The notes under the pieces were generated by a model. That model worked only from the letters and a program-made list of their open reading frames with translations. It was not told the DNA's origin and made no database searches. Shown piece by piece: positions 32,901-43,405 of a stretch of 64,000 bases of DNA; positions within the stretch are counted from its first letter, which is position 1; each line of letters opens with the position of its first letter. This DNA is from Diogma glabrata (taxonomy: Eukaryota; Arthropoda; Insecta; Diptera; Cylindrotomidae). The DNA is taken from the NCBI GenBank assembly GCA_963693315.1, contig OY856188.1, positions 101,496,462-101,560,461 of the forward strand, written 5' to 3'. Position numbers and translations under genes: made by a program.

Positions 32901-35900
32901 TCAGAATGTCTGATAAGGATAAATTAACTATTTTATTGCTCCCTGACTTCAGTAAAGCATTTGACTCTGTAGATTTCACAATATTAATTAAAAAACTGTT
33001 TTCAAGTGTATGTTCTCTAACTCTACTTGTCGGTTAATTAGCTCTTATTTAGTTAGTCGTACTCAATGTGTTTATACTTTATGCTAACACAAAATTCTCG
33101 AATGAAGTTCAGATGCAGTGCGGCGTTCCTCAGGGATCATTATTGTTCTCCCTATATATTAATGATCTACCGAGTATAATCAGACACTGCAACTACCATT
33201 TGTTCGCCGACGACTTACAAATTTATTTTTGTACGAGCTATTATATATAATAGAATCGGTGGCAAAGATAAACTCTGATATGCAATTAGCAGGTGGTTAA
33301 GAGATAATAAAATTCAGTTGAATACAAAAAAGACGCAAGCCATTGTAAAATATAAAGATTCGGTAAATACAGCTGATTTTCCTGCTATCAAGATAGGAGA
33401 TGATGTTATTTCGTTTAGCAATACAGTTAAGAACCTAGGTTTGCTTTTAAATTAGGAACTCATATGGACTGACCAAATTAATGCATTGCGCAAAAAAGTT
33501 TTTTTTATGATTCGTAAACTGTGGCCTGTGGGTTGTTACTCATTTTGCTAGTTTTGAGTTACGAAAATATTCTTTTTCTATATTTTCACATTTTTTATAC
33601 TGCGATCTTAATAATGATGGAGTTAACATTTAATGCTTGCATACGCTTCATTTATAAACTTAAGAAATTTCATCACATTTCTCAATACTCTCGTTCTATC
33701 CTAATATGTGCCCTTCGTAAATTTCTAAACTATAGAGTATGTGCTTTTGTTTTTAAGCTTTTAAAATGAGAAAATGGGGTCGTGATGTGGATTTTACTAT
33801 CCTCAAAAGTTAAATCTGCTCCGTACTCATGCAAAACTATGATCACTTAAATTCTCTGAATATATAAAATCTTTTTCTTTCTCCTCCTTCTTCCTTTTCT
33901 TCCGTATTTATTTTCTTCCTTTCTATCTATCTGTACAGAATTAAAAATTAAAATTAATTAATTTATTTTTATAAAATAAATTAATAAAAATTAATTAATT
34001 TAATTTTTTTTTTAATTTATTTTTTTTATTAATTTTTTTTTCCGTTTCAAATTATAAGCACGCTGACTGGGAGGGATTGAGAAACTTGTTTGAGCAAATA
34101 CCATGGAATATTGCATTTTGTATTGGGAAGGGCCCAACACATCAGAACTAAAAGTTGCTGATGTGATTAAAAAAAGTATTGTGCATATTTATTCCAAATC
34201 TGTTAATCACACCCTATAGTTATCCTAGGCCTATTAAAACTATCGGTTTTAGCTAAGATATTTCAGAAATATGTTAACTAAAATTTTATATTGCCCACAT
34301 GAGAGGGTGATTAGTTTATTTTATTTGTAAATGTTTTTTATTTTTGATCTATGTACGGTTGTGACAACCACGCGTACTCCTGTCACGCGATCGCGCGTCA
34401 TATGATCGAGAAATATGCTACTAACTGAATTATTGAGAACCCATTTTTAGTTTTGTTCGTGCAAATTTGTCTAAAAATTTTGGTTTTACCTTTTTATTTA
34501 TATTTTCTATATCCTATGCTACATTTTATTATGTGATAGGATTTATTGTTTGGTTATCTCCTTATTGTTTGGTTATTCTTTAAAAAAAAAACAAATAAAA
34601 ATGTGCATCCATCAACATCACATGTTGCTGTGGGACCTTAGCCCTAATAGGTTTTTAAAGTGACATAAAGTATTCCCTATTAAGATAAACTATGTGGTAT
34701 TGCATGAGGTTGAATCAATTAGATTTTTTGGAGTGGATATTGAAAATAACCACTAAATGGAACTGATATGTGCTAAACCTCCATAAATCTACAATGCAAA
34801 AATTTGGATTCTTCATTCGTTAAAAAAAGTTTTTCTATCCCGAGCAAATTTGGTTTATCTATCCGTAAATGGAATACTGCGCTCATGTTTGGGGAGGTGC
34901 TTATCAGTCAACAATAAAATGTCTAAACTCTATGAGAGAAAGACGATATGGTTCATTGATAATATCGAACTAACTGACTAGCTTGAGTCCCTCCAGCACC
35001 GAAAAATTTGGCAGAATTGTCAATCTGTTATTACATACAAATTTATCGAATTTTTCTTTAAATAAATTCAAAATATATGCGGAGAACAATCGACGAACGA
35101 GAGTTGTCAAATTCTGTAATTCAGTGCCCTTCTCTGTTTTTTCTGGATGAATTCGCGCTTCAGACATTTAAAGGAAATGGTATTTATAATTTAAAATAAT
35201 TAGTATAGTTATCTTCATTCCTTCCATTTGGTCCATCTGCTTCCTTTCTAATTGACATGTCATCTTCGGATTCAGTCAACATTTAATCAAGCATTCTTTA
35301 AATTAATAGTTTTTTTTTTATTTTAAGATAATCAAAGTGAAATCCTTTCCAACTCTACAATTTCTCGTGCAGACGAACAATTTAGACTGCGTGAGATCGA
35401 AGATTCATTTGAAGAAAAATATAACAAACTAAGAATGCTTGCGATTAAACTAAAGAAAAAGGTGGCTGAACAAATAAAACAAATTGCAATCTTGGAAGAA
35501 AAAAAATCTTTTAGTTCAAATATCAACTCAGAGCAGCTTGAAGAAACCAAGCTTTCGAAAAAGGAAATCGAATCATTGAATATTTTACTTAAAAACAAGG
35601 ATGAAAATATAAAGAAATTAAGCGAAACTATAGCAACAAAGGACAATACGATTAAAGAAATGATAGAAAAAGAACAAACTCTAAAAGTAGAATTGGAGAA
35701 AACAAAAACAGCAGCTAAAAAATCGAATGTTCTCAGCTTAGAAATGGATGCGTACGAAAAATCATTGAATGAATTAAATCAAAAATTAGAAATAAAAAAG
35801 ATTCACGCAAATGAATTGGAAGCCACTATTGAAACTCTTAATGAAACAGTAAAATCAATGAAATCACAATTAAAATTAGTTGAAGAAAGTTTACAGTCGG

Positions 35901-37432
35901 AAAAATTGCATTCAAAAGAATTAAAACAAAAAGTGGATTCACAACAAAACACCATAAAAGAAAACGAACATCAAAAATCAGAGCTGAATCTTAAATACAG
36001 CAACTTAGAAACAACATATGAAAGTTTCAAATTGGCAATGGATGAATGCAAAATTGAAATGTCTGCAAATATAAGTGAGAAAGATAAATTATGCAATACA
36101 TTAATTTCGGAAAAAGAAAACATTTTACGACAAATTTATAATTTAGAAGATGAATTAAGTAACGTAAAACAAACTTTAAACGTAAAAGAACATGAAATGG
36201 ATAATATGAAAAAAGAATTTTCAAGTTATAAAATCAGAGCACAGTCAGTTTTAAGAGATAATCAATCCCGCGAATCTGTGCATGAAGCTGAGCTTGAAGA
36301 TGAAGTGTTAACACTGAGAACCAAAAACGATGCATTATCGAACAAAATTAAATCGATATTGCAAGAACAGGATAATTTAAACAAAAATCTAACTGAGTTA
36401 AAATATGAGAATGAAAAATTAGAGAAGAAAACTTCTGAACTATCGAATCGTTTAGAAGAGAGCCGACTTCAAAGCGAAGCAATTTTGGAGGATGCTAAAA
36501 AACAAAACATTGAGCATCAAGACATAATTAAAACACAAAGAGTTAGGATAAATTCTTTAAATAATTGTTATAAATCACAGATTGATGAAATGGAACAGAA
36601 GTATGCAGTTGAAATAGAAAGCCTTAAAGAAAAGTTAAATCATGTTTCGACAAATAAAAACTCATCGCAAATTAGTACAAATATAGATGTTAATGTATTA
36701 TCGCAATATAATAGTGCGACAACAACCGATGAGCAAAAAATTCAAATGATATTACAGGAACGAGAAGTTGGGGATAATCCTGAAAATAACAATTCACAGT
36801 CCAAAAGTAATGTTCCTTCTGTACAACGTAAAATTTCACATTCAAGAAATCGGCATGAAATAATTCCACTGGATGAACTTTTAAATAGTTCCTTTGAAGA
36901 AACAGTTTCCGATGAACGACCTGTATCACCTAGCTCTGAATTAAAACCTATCAAAGAAAAATTAATTGTTCAAGAAAGTCGAGTTAAACATTTAACCACA
37001 TTATTGGCAGAGGCGGAGCAAGATCTTGTTAGATTAACACAATTAAATGAAGTTTTGAAAGAGGAAGTTCGACGACAACAAAGAAGTTTAGAAAGGGAAC
37101 AGCATATACATAATTCGGAATATATAAAAAACGTTATACTCAAAGTAATTTTATTTAAGATTATTAATATTATTCATATTCAAAACGGTTTTTATTTTAG
37201 TTTTTAACTTTAAGTAGCGGGGATGAAAAATCACATCTCGTACCAGTATTGAATACTATCTTGCGACTTAGTCCAGAAGAAACACAAAAACTTCATGCTG
37301 TTGCGAAAGGTAACGGTTTGCTACTTAAACTTTACAAAAAACGAAATCATTTAAATAATATTTATCTATATTTTAGGTGGAGAAGGATCTAGTTGGTTGG
37401 GTAAAATCCCTCTTTGGTCGAATAATAATTAA
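14937..37432 (+). CDS. GCC2: GCC2/GCC185-like golgin with C-terminal GRIP domain
   Basis: A trans-Golgi tethering golgin, 1472 residues in my model. Exons are 14937-14981, 15020-15131, 15201-17480, 35328-37144, 37201-37309 and 37377-37432; all junctions are GT-AG and the phases close exactly. The N-terminus (MDNQRLEEVNNLF, then LSRDDLIKKCKGLLSIAKTA) is family-like. Nearly everything else is heptad coiled coil. The FEEKYNKLRMLAIKLKKKV segment opens exon 4 and is typical of GCC185. The GRIP domain, which in this family binds the Arl1/Rab GTPase at the trans-Golgi, lies at about residues 1405-1460: EYIKNVILK, then FLTLSSGDEKSHLVPVLNTI, then LRLSPEETQKL. Family members run about 1100-1700 residues. 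The unusual feature is the 17,847-bp third intron, packed with repeats, while the other introns are 38-69 nt. The second intron (69 nt) keeps the frame open. Confidence 0.9.
17612..17926. mobile_element. Near-perfect palindrome of about 315 bp
   Basis: The left arm (TAACATAATGTCAATCTC, then GTTACTTTACGCAAATAACT and ATATATATATTTCAGC) is mirrored in the right arm (AGTTATTTGCGTAAAGTAAC, GAGATTGACATTATGTTA). Arms are about 145 bp with very few differences, around a centre with CCATCTTCTGGAGTGATCC and its inverse. No ORF. The high arm identity suggests a recent origin. Confidence 0.85.
18290..19242. mobile_element. Large foldback element, about 950 bp
   Basis: Ends are AATAGTACATTATGATGCAA and TTGCATCATAATGTACTATT. 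Inward, AAAATAGCTTACGTCCGTG and its inverse, and AGTAACACTTTAATATGTAG and its inverse, line up to a centre near 18793 (GCGAATAAAAAA / TTTTTTATTCGC). Left arm about 503 bp, right arm about 450 bp, so indels separate them. No coding capacity. Confidence 0.85.
19420..19570 (-). repeat. Reversed 5' fragment of the LINE leader
   Basis: Read on the minus strand it gives AGGGATCAGCTTTTGTTG, CTTCAGTTCCTGCTATTAAC and ATGAGATATCACATACCAC, matching 50-180 and 22370-22480. No coding part. Confidence 0.6.
19920..21110 (+). repeat. Long dispersed repeat, copy 2
   Basis: Direct copy of about 9500-10830, with the same order of CCACAGCTCTGGAAACAAAA, CGCGTAGTTCTAACT, CCAAAAACTAATCGGTTC, AACCGGAAGTTGG and AAGTTTCATGAAAATC. 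Divergence is clearly visible. It is cut at about 21110 before the LINE fragment that follows. Confidence 0.65.
21120..21630 (+). pseudogene. LINE 3' fragment (I/LOA/R1-like) with (CAA)n tail
   Basis: One open frame ends at TAG 21597-21599 and encodes the typical extreme C-terminus of this LINE group: YRTGLKASHTKTVENAIW, then LPRSIRSILAQLRSGWS, a Cys/His motif CPACEGAPHDVDHLFNC and LWYRPIAVAEFLDME. The Cys/His pattern is intact. It is followed by ACAACAACAACAACC, a tail type used by I and LOA elements. The copy is heavily 5' truncated but the remaining frame has no stop, so it is not very old. Codon use is visibly richer in GC than the surrounding intron. Confidence 0.8.
22340..22965 (+). mobile_element. 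5' leader of the long LINE copy
   Basis: Matches 50-600 over most of its length: ACTACCCCGCGTACTTCAGT, GAGATATCACATACCACTGG, GCTGGCGGACGAACTTT and TATCATGATATATGGGCATA. A non-shared middle at about 22575-22690 is present only here. It leads directly into endonuclease coding sequence. Confidence 0.7.
22966..25280 (+). pseudogene. Decayed APE-type LINE (endonuclease, RT remnants, 3' end)
   Basis: Broken frames encode an endonuclease (VQNICGLNAN; KPYILFLTETQ; GVCAFIHE; CEVIVTGDFDVHNKSW) and the start of a reverse transcriptase (GLNINKASGIYNIPPIIL; then, one frame over, NIQPVPKKGPKSNISSYRLI). A jump near 24680 removes the catalytic RT core, and the text resumes in the C-terminal part (LLHVYKSYIRPCMEYC; SVQKRAIRIVGD). 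I see frame changes at the T run near 23295, near 23580 and near 24490, and stops in the last part. It ends with the TTGTTGTGGGACCT and TGTGACACATATTGTAA 3' end used by the short derivatives. It is therefore the best local representative of the parent of those derivatives, but it is dead. Confidence 0.8.
25281..25800. repeat. Repeat block with TCATATGAAAGGTGA motifs
   Basis: TGTCATATGAAAGGTGATTT-like text occurs near 25345, 25610 and 25750, with TTTTCGAAAA and TTGAGAGTAAAAATTTCGAA nearby. The same sentence-like order recurs at about 29280-29480 in the loop of the large stem-loop. The 167-codon ORF here has no family resemblance. Confidence 0.55.
26060..26770. repeat. Degenerate minisatellite with CCAGTACTGGC-type words
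   Basis: ACTGGCAACCA, CCAGTAATGG, GGCCCAATAACAATAGTCAA, TGTTAACCATTAA and GAGCCAGTGCTTGGCC recur many times with variable spacing. Several words are short palindromes (CCAGTACTGG type). No ORF. Confidence 0.6.
27028..27133. repeat. Short inverted repeat
   Basis: AACTAGGCAGCAAAGTAGTA with GATTGACTGCC on the left is inverted on the right as GGCAGTCAATCTACCTTGCT with GCCGAGTT. A degraded relative (TTTGCTGCCTAGGCAGG) lies near 27318. Confidence 0.6.
27500..27900 (-). pseudogene. hAT-like transposase fragment
   Basis: The minus strand gives ALDRTQRDKTTIAVVVEIWH, then KKLLYRRRDVALNAPHHLTN, which resembles the segment of hAT transposases where a D-x-x-x-x-D/T-T-I-A helix precedes an arginine-rich, His-containing stretch. 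Upstream on the same strand TKRMPNRGNL appears in another frame. The ends and the catalytic parts are missing. This is a weak, pattern-based call. Confidence 0.35.
28030..29263 (-). repeat. Large intronic repeat, copy A (inverted)
   Basis: Reads backwards relative to copies B and C. Shared text includes ATGTTTGATATACATCGCTG, CCAGACCGAAGTCTTGATAT, CTCAGAGCTGTGAGATTTCA, the TTTTGGAATTTTTG-like tandem region (28440-28930) and TTGTCAAGTGTATCAAAA. With copy B it forms a stem of over 1 kb with a loop at about 29264-29492. Confidence 0.8.
29493..30820 (+). repeat. Large intronic repeat, copy B
   Basis: Starts ATATGGAGGGGCTGAAATCT, passes AGTTTTGGGCAGCGATGTAT, the AAAATTCCAAAAATATT tandem stretch, GACACACTTGACAACATT, CCGACCATCAAGATTTCTCC and GCCGGCAGACAGACAAACAT, and ends near CAGACCGAAGTAATT. 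Confidence 0.8.
30857..32185 (+). repeat. Large intronic repeat, copy C
   Basis: Direct copy of B with the same start and end words. Near 31434-31760 a unit of about 153 bp (TTGACACACTTGACAACATT, then GACAAACTTATAATGCC) is repeated about three times. Small minus-strand ORFs at 31835-32223 are shared with B only because the DNA is repeated. Confidence 0.8.
32190..33770 (+). pseudogene. Decayed LINE reverse transcriptase
   Basis: Broken plus-strand frames give the linker before RT (LAFRRWKTLKTNDSIL), then SVTEYHPISILPALSKVFER, LDPRSQSAYRPNHGT, DFSKAFDSVD, QMQCGVPQGSLLFSLYIND and the catalytic FADDLQIYF. The RT order is complete and clear. Frame changes or stops lie near 32690, 33037 and 33250. 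It is distinct from the copy at 22.97 kb, which lacks this catalytic core. Confidence 0.8.
33880..34050. repeat. Pyrimidine tract then AATTAATTAATT/TTTTATT simple sequence
   Basis: A CTTTTTCTTTCTCCTCC run leads into AT-only sequence around 33940-34040. It separates two LINE pieces. Confidence 0.5.
34055..34320 (+). pseudogene. LINE remnant between EN and RT
   Basis: DWEGLRNLFEQIPWNIAF resembles the segment downstream of the endonuclease in insect LINEs; the rest is degenerate. Confidence 0.4.
34355..34700 (+). mobile_element. Internally deleted LINE derivative, second copy
   Basis: GATCTATGTACGGTTGTGAC, ACGCGTACTCCTGTC, ATTATTGAGAACC, GTGATAGGATTTATTG, CATCCATCAACATCACATGT and GCTGTGGGACCTTAG repeat the order found at 93-621 plus 4483-4510. 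The coding part is absent, as in the first copy. Confidence 0.6.
34840..35170 (+). pseudogene. LINE RT C-terminal remnant
   Basis: YPSMEYCAHVWGGAYQST, followed by TSLSPSSTEKFGRIVNLL-like and AENNRRTRVVKF text, matches the conserved C-terminal end of jockey/CR1-type LINEs. Stops interrupt it. Confidence 0.6.
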
Positions 37433-37789
37433 AATAAAAGGATTGAAAATGTGTTCGTCGTTTTACTATTAGAATGTTTAAGTTTCAAATTTATTTATTT
37501 ATCAATTGTTATATATTTAGATATTATAGTAAATCTACTTTTACATTATGGTTGGTGAATTGAAAATCAAATGTTATTTCAAATATTATATATATAAAAT
37601 ATTTATTTTCTTCAAATTGGTTGCATACAAATATTTTATTTTTAAATTTTGTTTCCAAACAAAAGGATTAACTGCATCTCACTTTTTGAATTAATTCCGT
37701 TTGAAAGTTTTAAATTATTGCAACAAGCAAGTACAAAATGAATGTTGTATAGGTAACGTTTTTTTTTATGCAATCATATTATCGATCAA

Positions 37790-37914
37790 ATTTTCTAGGA
37801 GCGTCGCCGGGTTTTTAAATATCTTATGTGTAGTCGTTTTTATTATTTTAGATACAACGCATGCGTTAGTAAAATCCCAAAAATTCAATCTTTTTCCATT
37901 GAGAAAAGGTTTTG
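37790..37914 (+). promoter_or_regulatory. Candidate 5' non-coding exon of eEF1A
   Basis: A G-TTTTGGTAAGTG donor at 37915 and a TTTTTTTCTAG acceptor ending at 38381, 48 nt before the eEF1A ATG, suggest a non-coding first exon and a 467-nt leader intron, an arrangement known for eEF1A genes. The exon start is not fixed. Confidence 0.4.
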
Positions 37915-38413
37915 GTAAGTGAATTGACATAATAGAAAAAGTTTATTTCAAAAAAATTAAAATCATTTTGTTATAAAATATTTGTGTGGATATATAAAAT
38001 AAATGAAATAATTTCGAAGAGTAGGAAAATAAGGATAAAGAAAATTTTTAACATTTTTGTAAAAAACACTGTCGTCTGTCGTCAGTGGTTTTAAAAAACC
38101 CATTTTTTTTTTATTACATAGAGGTAATAGATAATAAATGAGCATTAAAAGCAATAAAATTCTATTTAGATAATTAAAAACCTATTTATAATCAATGGTA
38201 AAAGTGTTTTGTCTGCAAGGAAAATGATATAACTCTTTCTTTAATGGCGTCGATTATTTAAAAAAAAAAACGAAAAATAATTTATTTAAGATTTCTTTTC
38301 GTATTTTCATGATTTGACAATAAAATCTTAGTCTTTAAAGCAAAATAAAAATATATTTCGTAACATAATTTTTTTTTCTAGAATAAATTTAAAGGATACA
38401 ATTTTTTTTGTAA

Positions 38414-39944
<1,531 letters not shown>

Positions 39945-40322
39945 CTAGAGGGCCATAATAATAATAAATATGTCACAAGTAATATTGAAAGAATTAACAG
40001 TCAACAATTAAAGAAATATTTAAAAAATATGAAAATTCAGGCCACATTCTGTAATGCTTTTATTGGTATCAATGTCAGCTTTAAGACTAATTCACATAAA
40101 AACGTATATATAATGTATCCTTTCATCATAGTTATTCTCATATTTCAATATTTACAACAGTACCCTAAAATTTATTTCCGTAAAGAATGCATAAATGAGA
40201 TAATTCCTATCAATTCTCACCATCGCAAAACATTTCGAAGAAAAACTTCGATTTATTCTTTAAATGTTATTTGTAAGAAAAATTCTGATATATTAATCAA
40301 CAATCGATTAATGATGTCATGA

Positions 40323-40922
40323 TAATTTCAACTATACTCAGTAGTTTATTTATTTTTATTTTCGATTATTTGAAAGAAAGAAGATTCTCGTAAGAAAAAG
40401 GTAAGATTATTTATTAATATTAGTATGATTAAGATTATAAAATTATTATTATATGTATATGAATTTGGATTTTAATTTATATCTGAAACGTGTTATGTTG
40501 ATTCTATTAATTAAATTAATTAGTTAAGATTCATTTTCAAAGATTGTAAAACCTACAAATTTTATTATATATTTTTGTTTAAAAAAATATTTAAAATGTG
40601 AAATTTTCTAAAAATATATTTTATTCCCGAATACTTATTCTAATAGAAAAAACACTGTTTAATGTGAATAGCTGTTTCCTACCAATAAAAAAGCTTGAAT
40701 AAAATAAAATATATTTTTTTCAAATTATGTAATGATAATCGGTGTTGCGCGGTGTTGTGAGTTTATCGGCAAACTAATGGCTGCCCCTTGAATATAGTTC
40801 GGGCATATCTTTTAATCGATTGGAAGTGTTGAATGGAACATTAGTTTAATCTTTTGCGACTACTGTGGACTGTATTCAATATGAAGAAGAAAAAGCTTAA
40901 TTTAAATTTTTAGATATTTTCA
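40323..40922. other. Convergent intergenic spacer
   Basis: AT-rich sequence between the converging ends of eEF1A and NOP16; nothing recognised. Confidence 0.4.
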
Positions 40923-41578
40923 TTATATTTCACTATCAGAATTGTACTCTTCCCACTTCGATATATCAAAATTTGTATTTTTAGCCAATTTTTCATCAAT
41001 ATATTTTCCATACTGCGTTTTGGTTTTTGTAAATTTTACAATTTTCGCTCTTATTTGCTTCCATGTCTCTTGATCGTAATTTTTAACATCACTTTCCATT
41101 TTCTTATAGTTTCGTCCATACTTGTCCATATAATATGTTAAAAGTTTAACCTGTCCTTTTGGCAATTCAAACTTACTTTCTCGCAACTCGTTGGCATTTT
41201 TTTCCAAATATTGTACGACAAATTGTTTTTTAGGGATTTCTGGTACGTTTGTGATTTCATTATCTTCCTCTTCAATAAAACCATTTACTAATTTAACAAA
41301 TTGTAATTTTGCTTGTTTTGAATTTGGAATTTTCAATGATATATTGGGATCTAGACACAAGCCCATATTTTTCACATTCTGCAGTACCGTTTTCGAAACC
41401 TCCCATTCTTTCTGAAGCTCTGCACTAAAAAATTATTAATTAGTTTAATATGAATGTAACAAATCAAAAGCACTTACTCCTTAATAACTCCTTTATTTTC
41501 TAGTTTATTACGTAGTCTTTTTCGATTTACATTATACCTAAAACGTTGCGATTTTCTCTGTTTCCTTAATTTCGGCAT
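40923..41578 (-). CDS. NOP16: Nucleolar protein 16 (60S ribosome biogenesis)
   Basis: Nucleolar protein needed in the family for 60S subunit assembly. Two exons on the minus strand, 41578-41478 and 41424-40923, separated by a 53-nt GT-AG intron, give 200 residues. The N-terminus MPKLRKQRKSQRFRYNVNRK is the basic Nop16 signature; exon 2 continues with ELQKEWEVSKTVLQNVKNMG and LCLDPN. The C-terminal half carries MDKYGRNYKKMESDVKNYDQ, then TWKQIRAKI, the most conserved Nop16 block. The junction codon is split GA|T. The gene starts about 226 bp from the divergent CSTF1 start. Confidence 0.93.
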
Positions 41579-41804
41579 GTTTCCAAACTATGCGAATTCA
41601 ATCTATCAAATGTCAATATAACAAGCACATGTACCTATTTATGTCAGATCAACTTCTAAGATTGAAATATCATGCTATTTCGGCGCTGTATACCAATAAT
41701 TTTAAGGCTGGACAGCCCTCTTGCATTTTGTTTTGACATATTCCCATTTCAAGATAAACAAAATAAAACTATTTTTTAAAAATTGTAAAATCTATTAAAA
41801 AAAG
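41579..41804. promoter_or_regulatory. Bidirectional promoter region NOP16/CSTF1
   Basis: The two start codons face away from each other across 226 bp, leaving room for one shared promoter. I see no strong TATA box for either gene. Shared control is inference from spacing. Confidence 0.55.
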
Positions 41805-43144
41805 ATGAAGGACGAATCAGAAAAAGCGATTGACCAAAATAATTTTCTCAAGAATCGTGAAGTGCTGTATAGATTAATGATAAGGTATTTAAAAGAAATA
41901 GATATGAAGAACGAAAACTAATTCATGTTGTTTATAGTCAGTTATTTTATGATGGGTATCACAACATGGCTGTTGAGCTTTCAACTACTGCGCGCGCAGA
42001 TCCTCCATGTCCACCAAGTGACCGTCTCCTGCATATTATGATAGCCGGAATGGAAAAACAGTTAGATATGAAAGAAAATAATGTATTTGATGAAATGACA
42101 AGTGGAATCGATTTAGAATTTGAAACAGAAGGTTCTTCTTTGGCACCAGAACCAGCTTCGTATGAAACTGCATACGTAACGTCACATAAGCAGGCCTGTA
42201 GATCAGGAGCTTTTAGCTTCGATGGTCAACTAGTTGCGACAGGAAGTGTCGATGCTAGTATTAAAATTTTAGATGTTGACCGAATGTTAGCAAAATCTGC
42301 TCCTGAAGAAATTGATCCGAGTAGAGAACAAGGACATCCAGTAATTCGAACATTATATGATCACACAGATGAAGTTGCTTTTCTTGAATTTCATCCAAAA
42401 GAACAAATTTTAGCTTCTGGATCTCGGGATTGTACCGTTAAATTATTTGATATATCAAAAGCATCTGTAAAAAAAGCACACAAAACATTTAATGATTGTG
42501 AAGGCGTTCGCTGTATGTCATTTCATCCATCTGGTGATTATATGGTAGTCGGAACCGATCATAATGTTATTCGAATATATGATATAAATACAGCCCAATG
42601 TTTTGTTAGTGCTATTCCATCTCAACAACATAAAGCAGGAGTATCATGTGTTAAATATTCATTAACAGCTAAAGTGTATGCAACAGGAAGCACAGATGGT
42701 TCAATAAAATTGTGGGATGGTGTAAGCGGAAGATGCATTAATACATTCTCACAAGCTCATGATGGGGCAGAGGTTTGTTCTGTGGTATTTTCGAAAAATG
42801 GAAAATATCTTTTATCATCAGGTAAAGATTCACTTGTTAAATTGTGGGAGCTAAGTACGAGTCGTTGTTTAATAGCATATACAGGAGCTGGTACAACTGG
42901 AAAACAGGAACATAATACCCAAGCTGTGTTTAATCATACTGAGGATTATGTTTTGTTTCCAGATGAAGCTACGACATCTTTATGCTCATGGAATTCTAGA
43001 AATGCATCTCGTTTACATCTAATGTCTTTAGGTCATAATGGTCCCGTAAGATATATTATTCATTCTCCTACACATCCAGCATTTTTAACATGTTCTGATG
43101 ACTATCGTGCTAGATTTTGGGTACGAAGATCAAACACTAATTGA
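41805..43144 (+). CDS. CSTF1: Cleavage stimulation factor subunit 1 (CstF-50)
   Basis: WD40 subunit of CstF, which helps cleave and polyadenylate pre-mRNA 3' ends in the nucleus. Exons 41805-41884 and 41938-43144 (53-nt intron) give 428 residues, close to the usual length of about 430. The first exon plus [13 protein letters not shown] forms the N-terminal dimerisation region. [10 protein letters not shown] precedes the WD repeats, which run from about residue 100 to the end: [61 protein letters not shown] and the closing [13 protein letters not shown]. The start is chosen because the spliced frame joins ATA AG|T CAG exactly. AATAAA at 43174. Divergent partner is NOP16. Confidence 0.96.
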
Positions 43145-43277
43145 CCAATCGAAACATAAATTTTATATATTTAAATAAATGATTCATTAAAAATATTTTT
43201 TATACATTTCATTCAAAATTGAGCACAAATATTTGTTGCTCAATATTATCCACCATCGGTGATTTTAAAAAGTATGT

Positions 43278-43287
43278 GTCACGTGAC
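43278..43287. promoter_or_regulatory. Perfect palindromic GTCACGTGAC E-box
   Basis: GTCACGTGAC lies about 120 bp upstream of the next ATG. This core is a binding site type for bHLH-zip factors (Myc/Max, MITF/TFEB, USF). Use by this gene is inference. Confidence 0.55.
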
Positions 43288-43405
43288 CGACGCGAAGGCA
43301 ACGCCATATTGAAAATATCATTTTAATAAACACTGAGCGCAAAACGCAGTGCGATTGTAGTGTGAGGTTTCGTTAAGTAATTCATTATAAAATATATTAT
43401 TAAAA

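Larger units (their letters stand above)
17481..35327 (+). other. Giant repeat-filled intron 3 of the golgin gene
   Basis: The donor follows GTGTCAATGG (GTAAGTTC) and the acceptor is TTTTAAG before ATAATCAAAG. Joining them restores a continuous coiled-coil frame. The intron contains palindromes, LINE fragments, minisatellites and other repeats listed separately, and no recognisable host gene. Confidence 0.85.

Noticed and set aside
37701..37922. 73-codon ORF before eEF1A
   Set aside because: Overlaps the probable non-coding leader exon; no similarity seen.
40029..40322. 97-codon ORF after eEF1A
   Set aside because: In the 3' flank of eEF1A, no motif, AT-driven composition.
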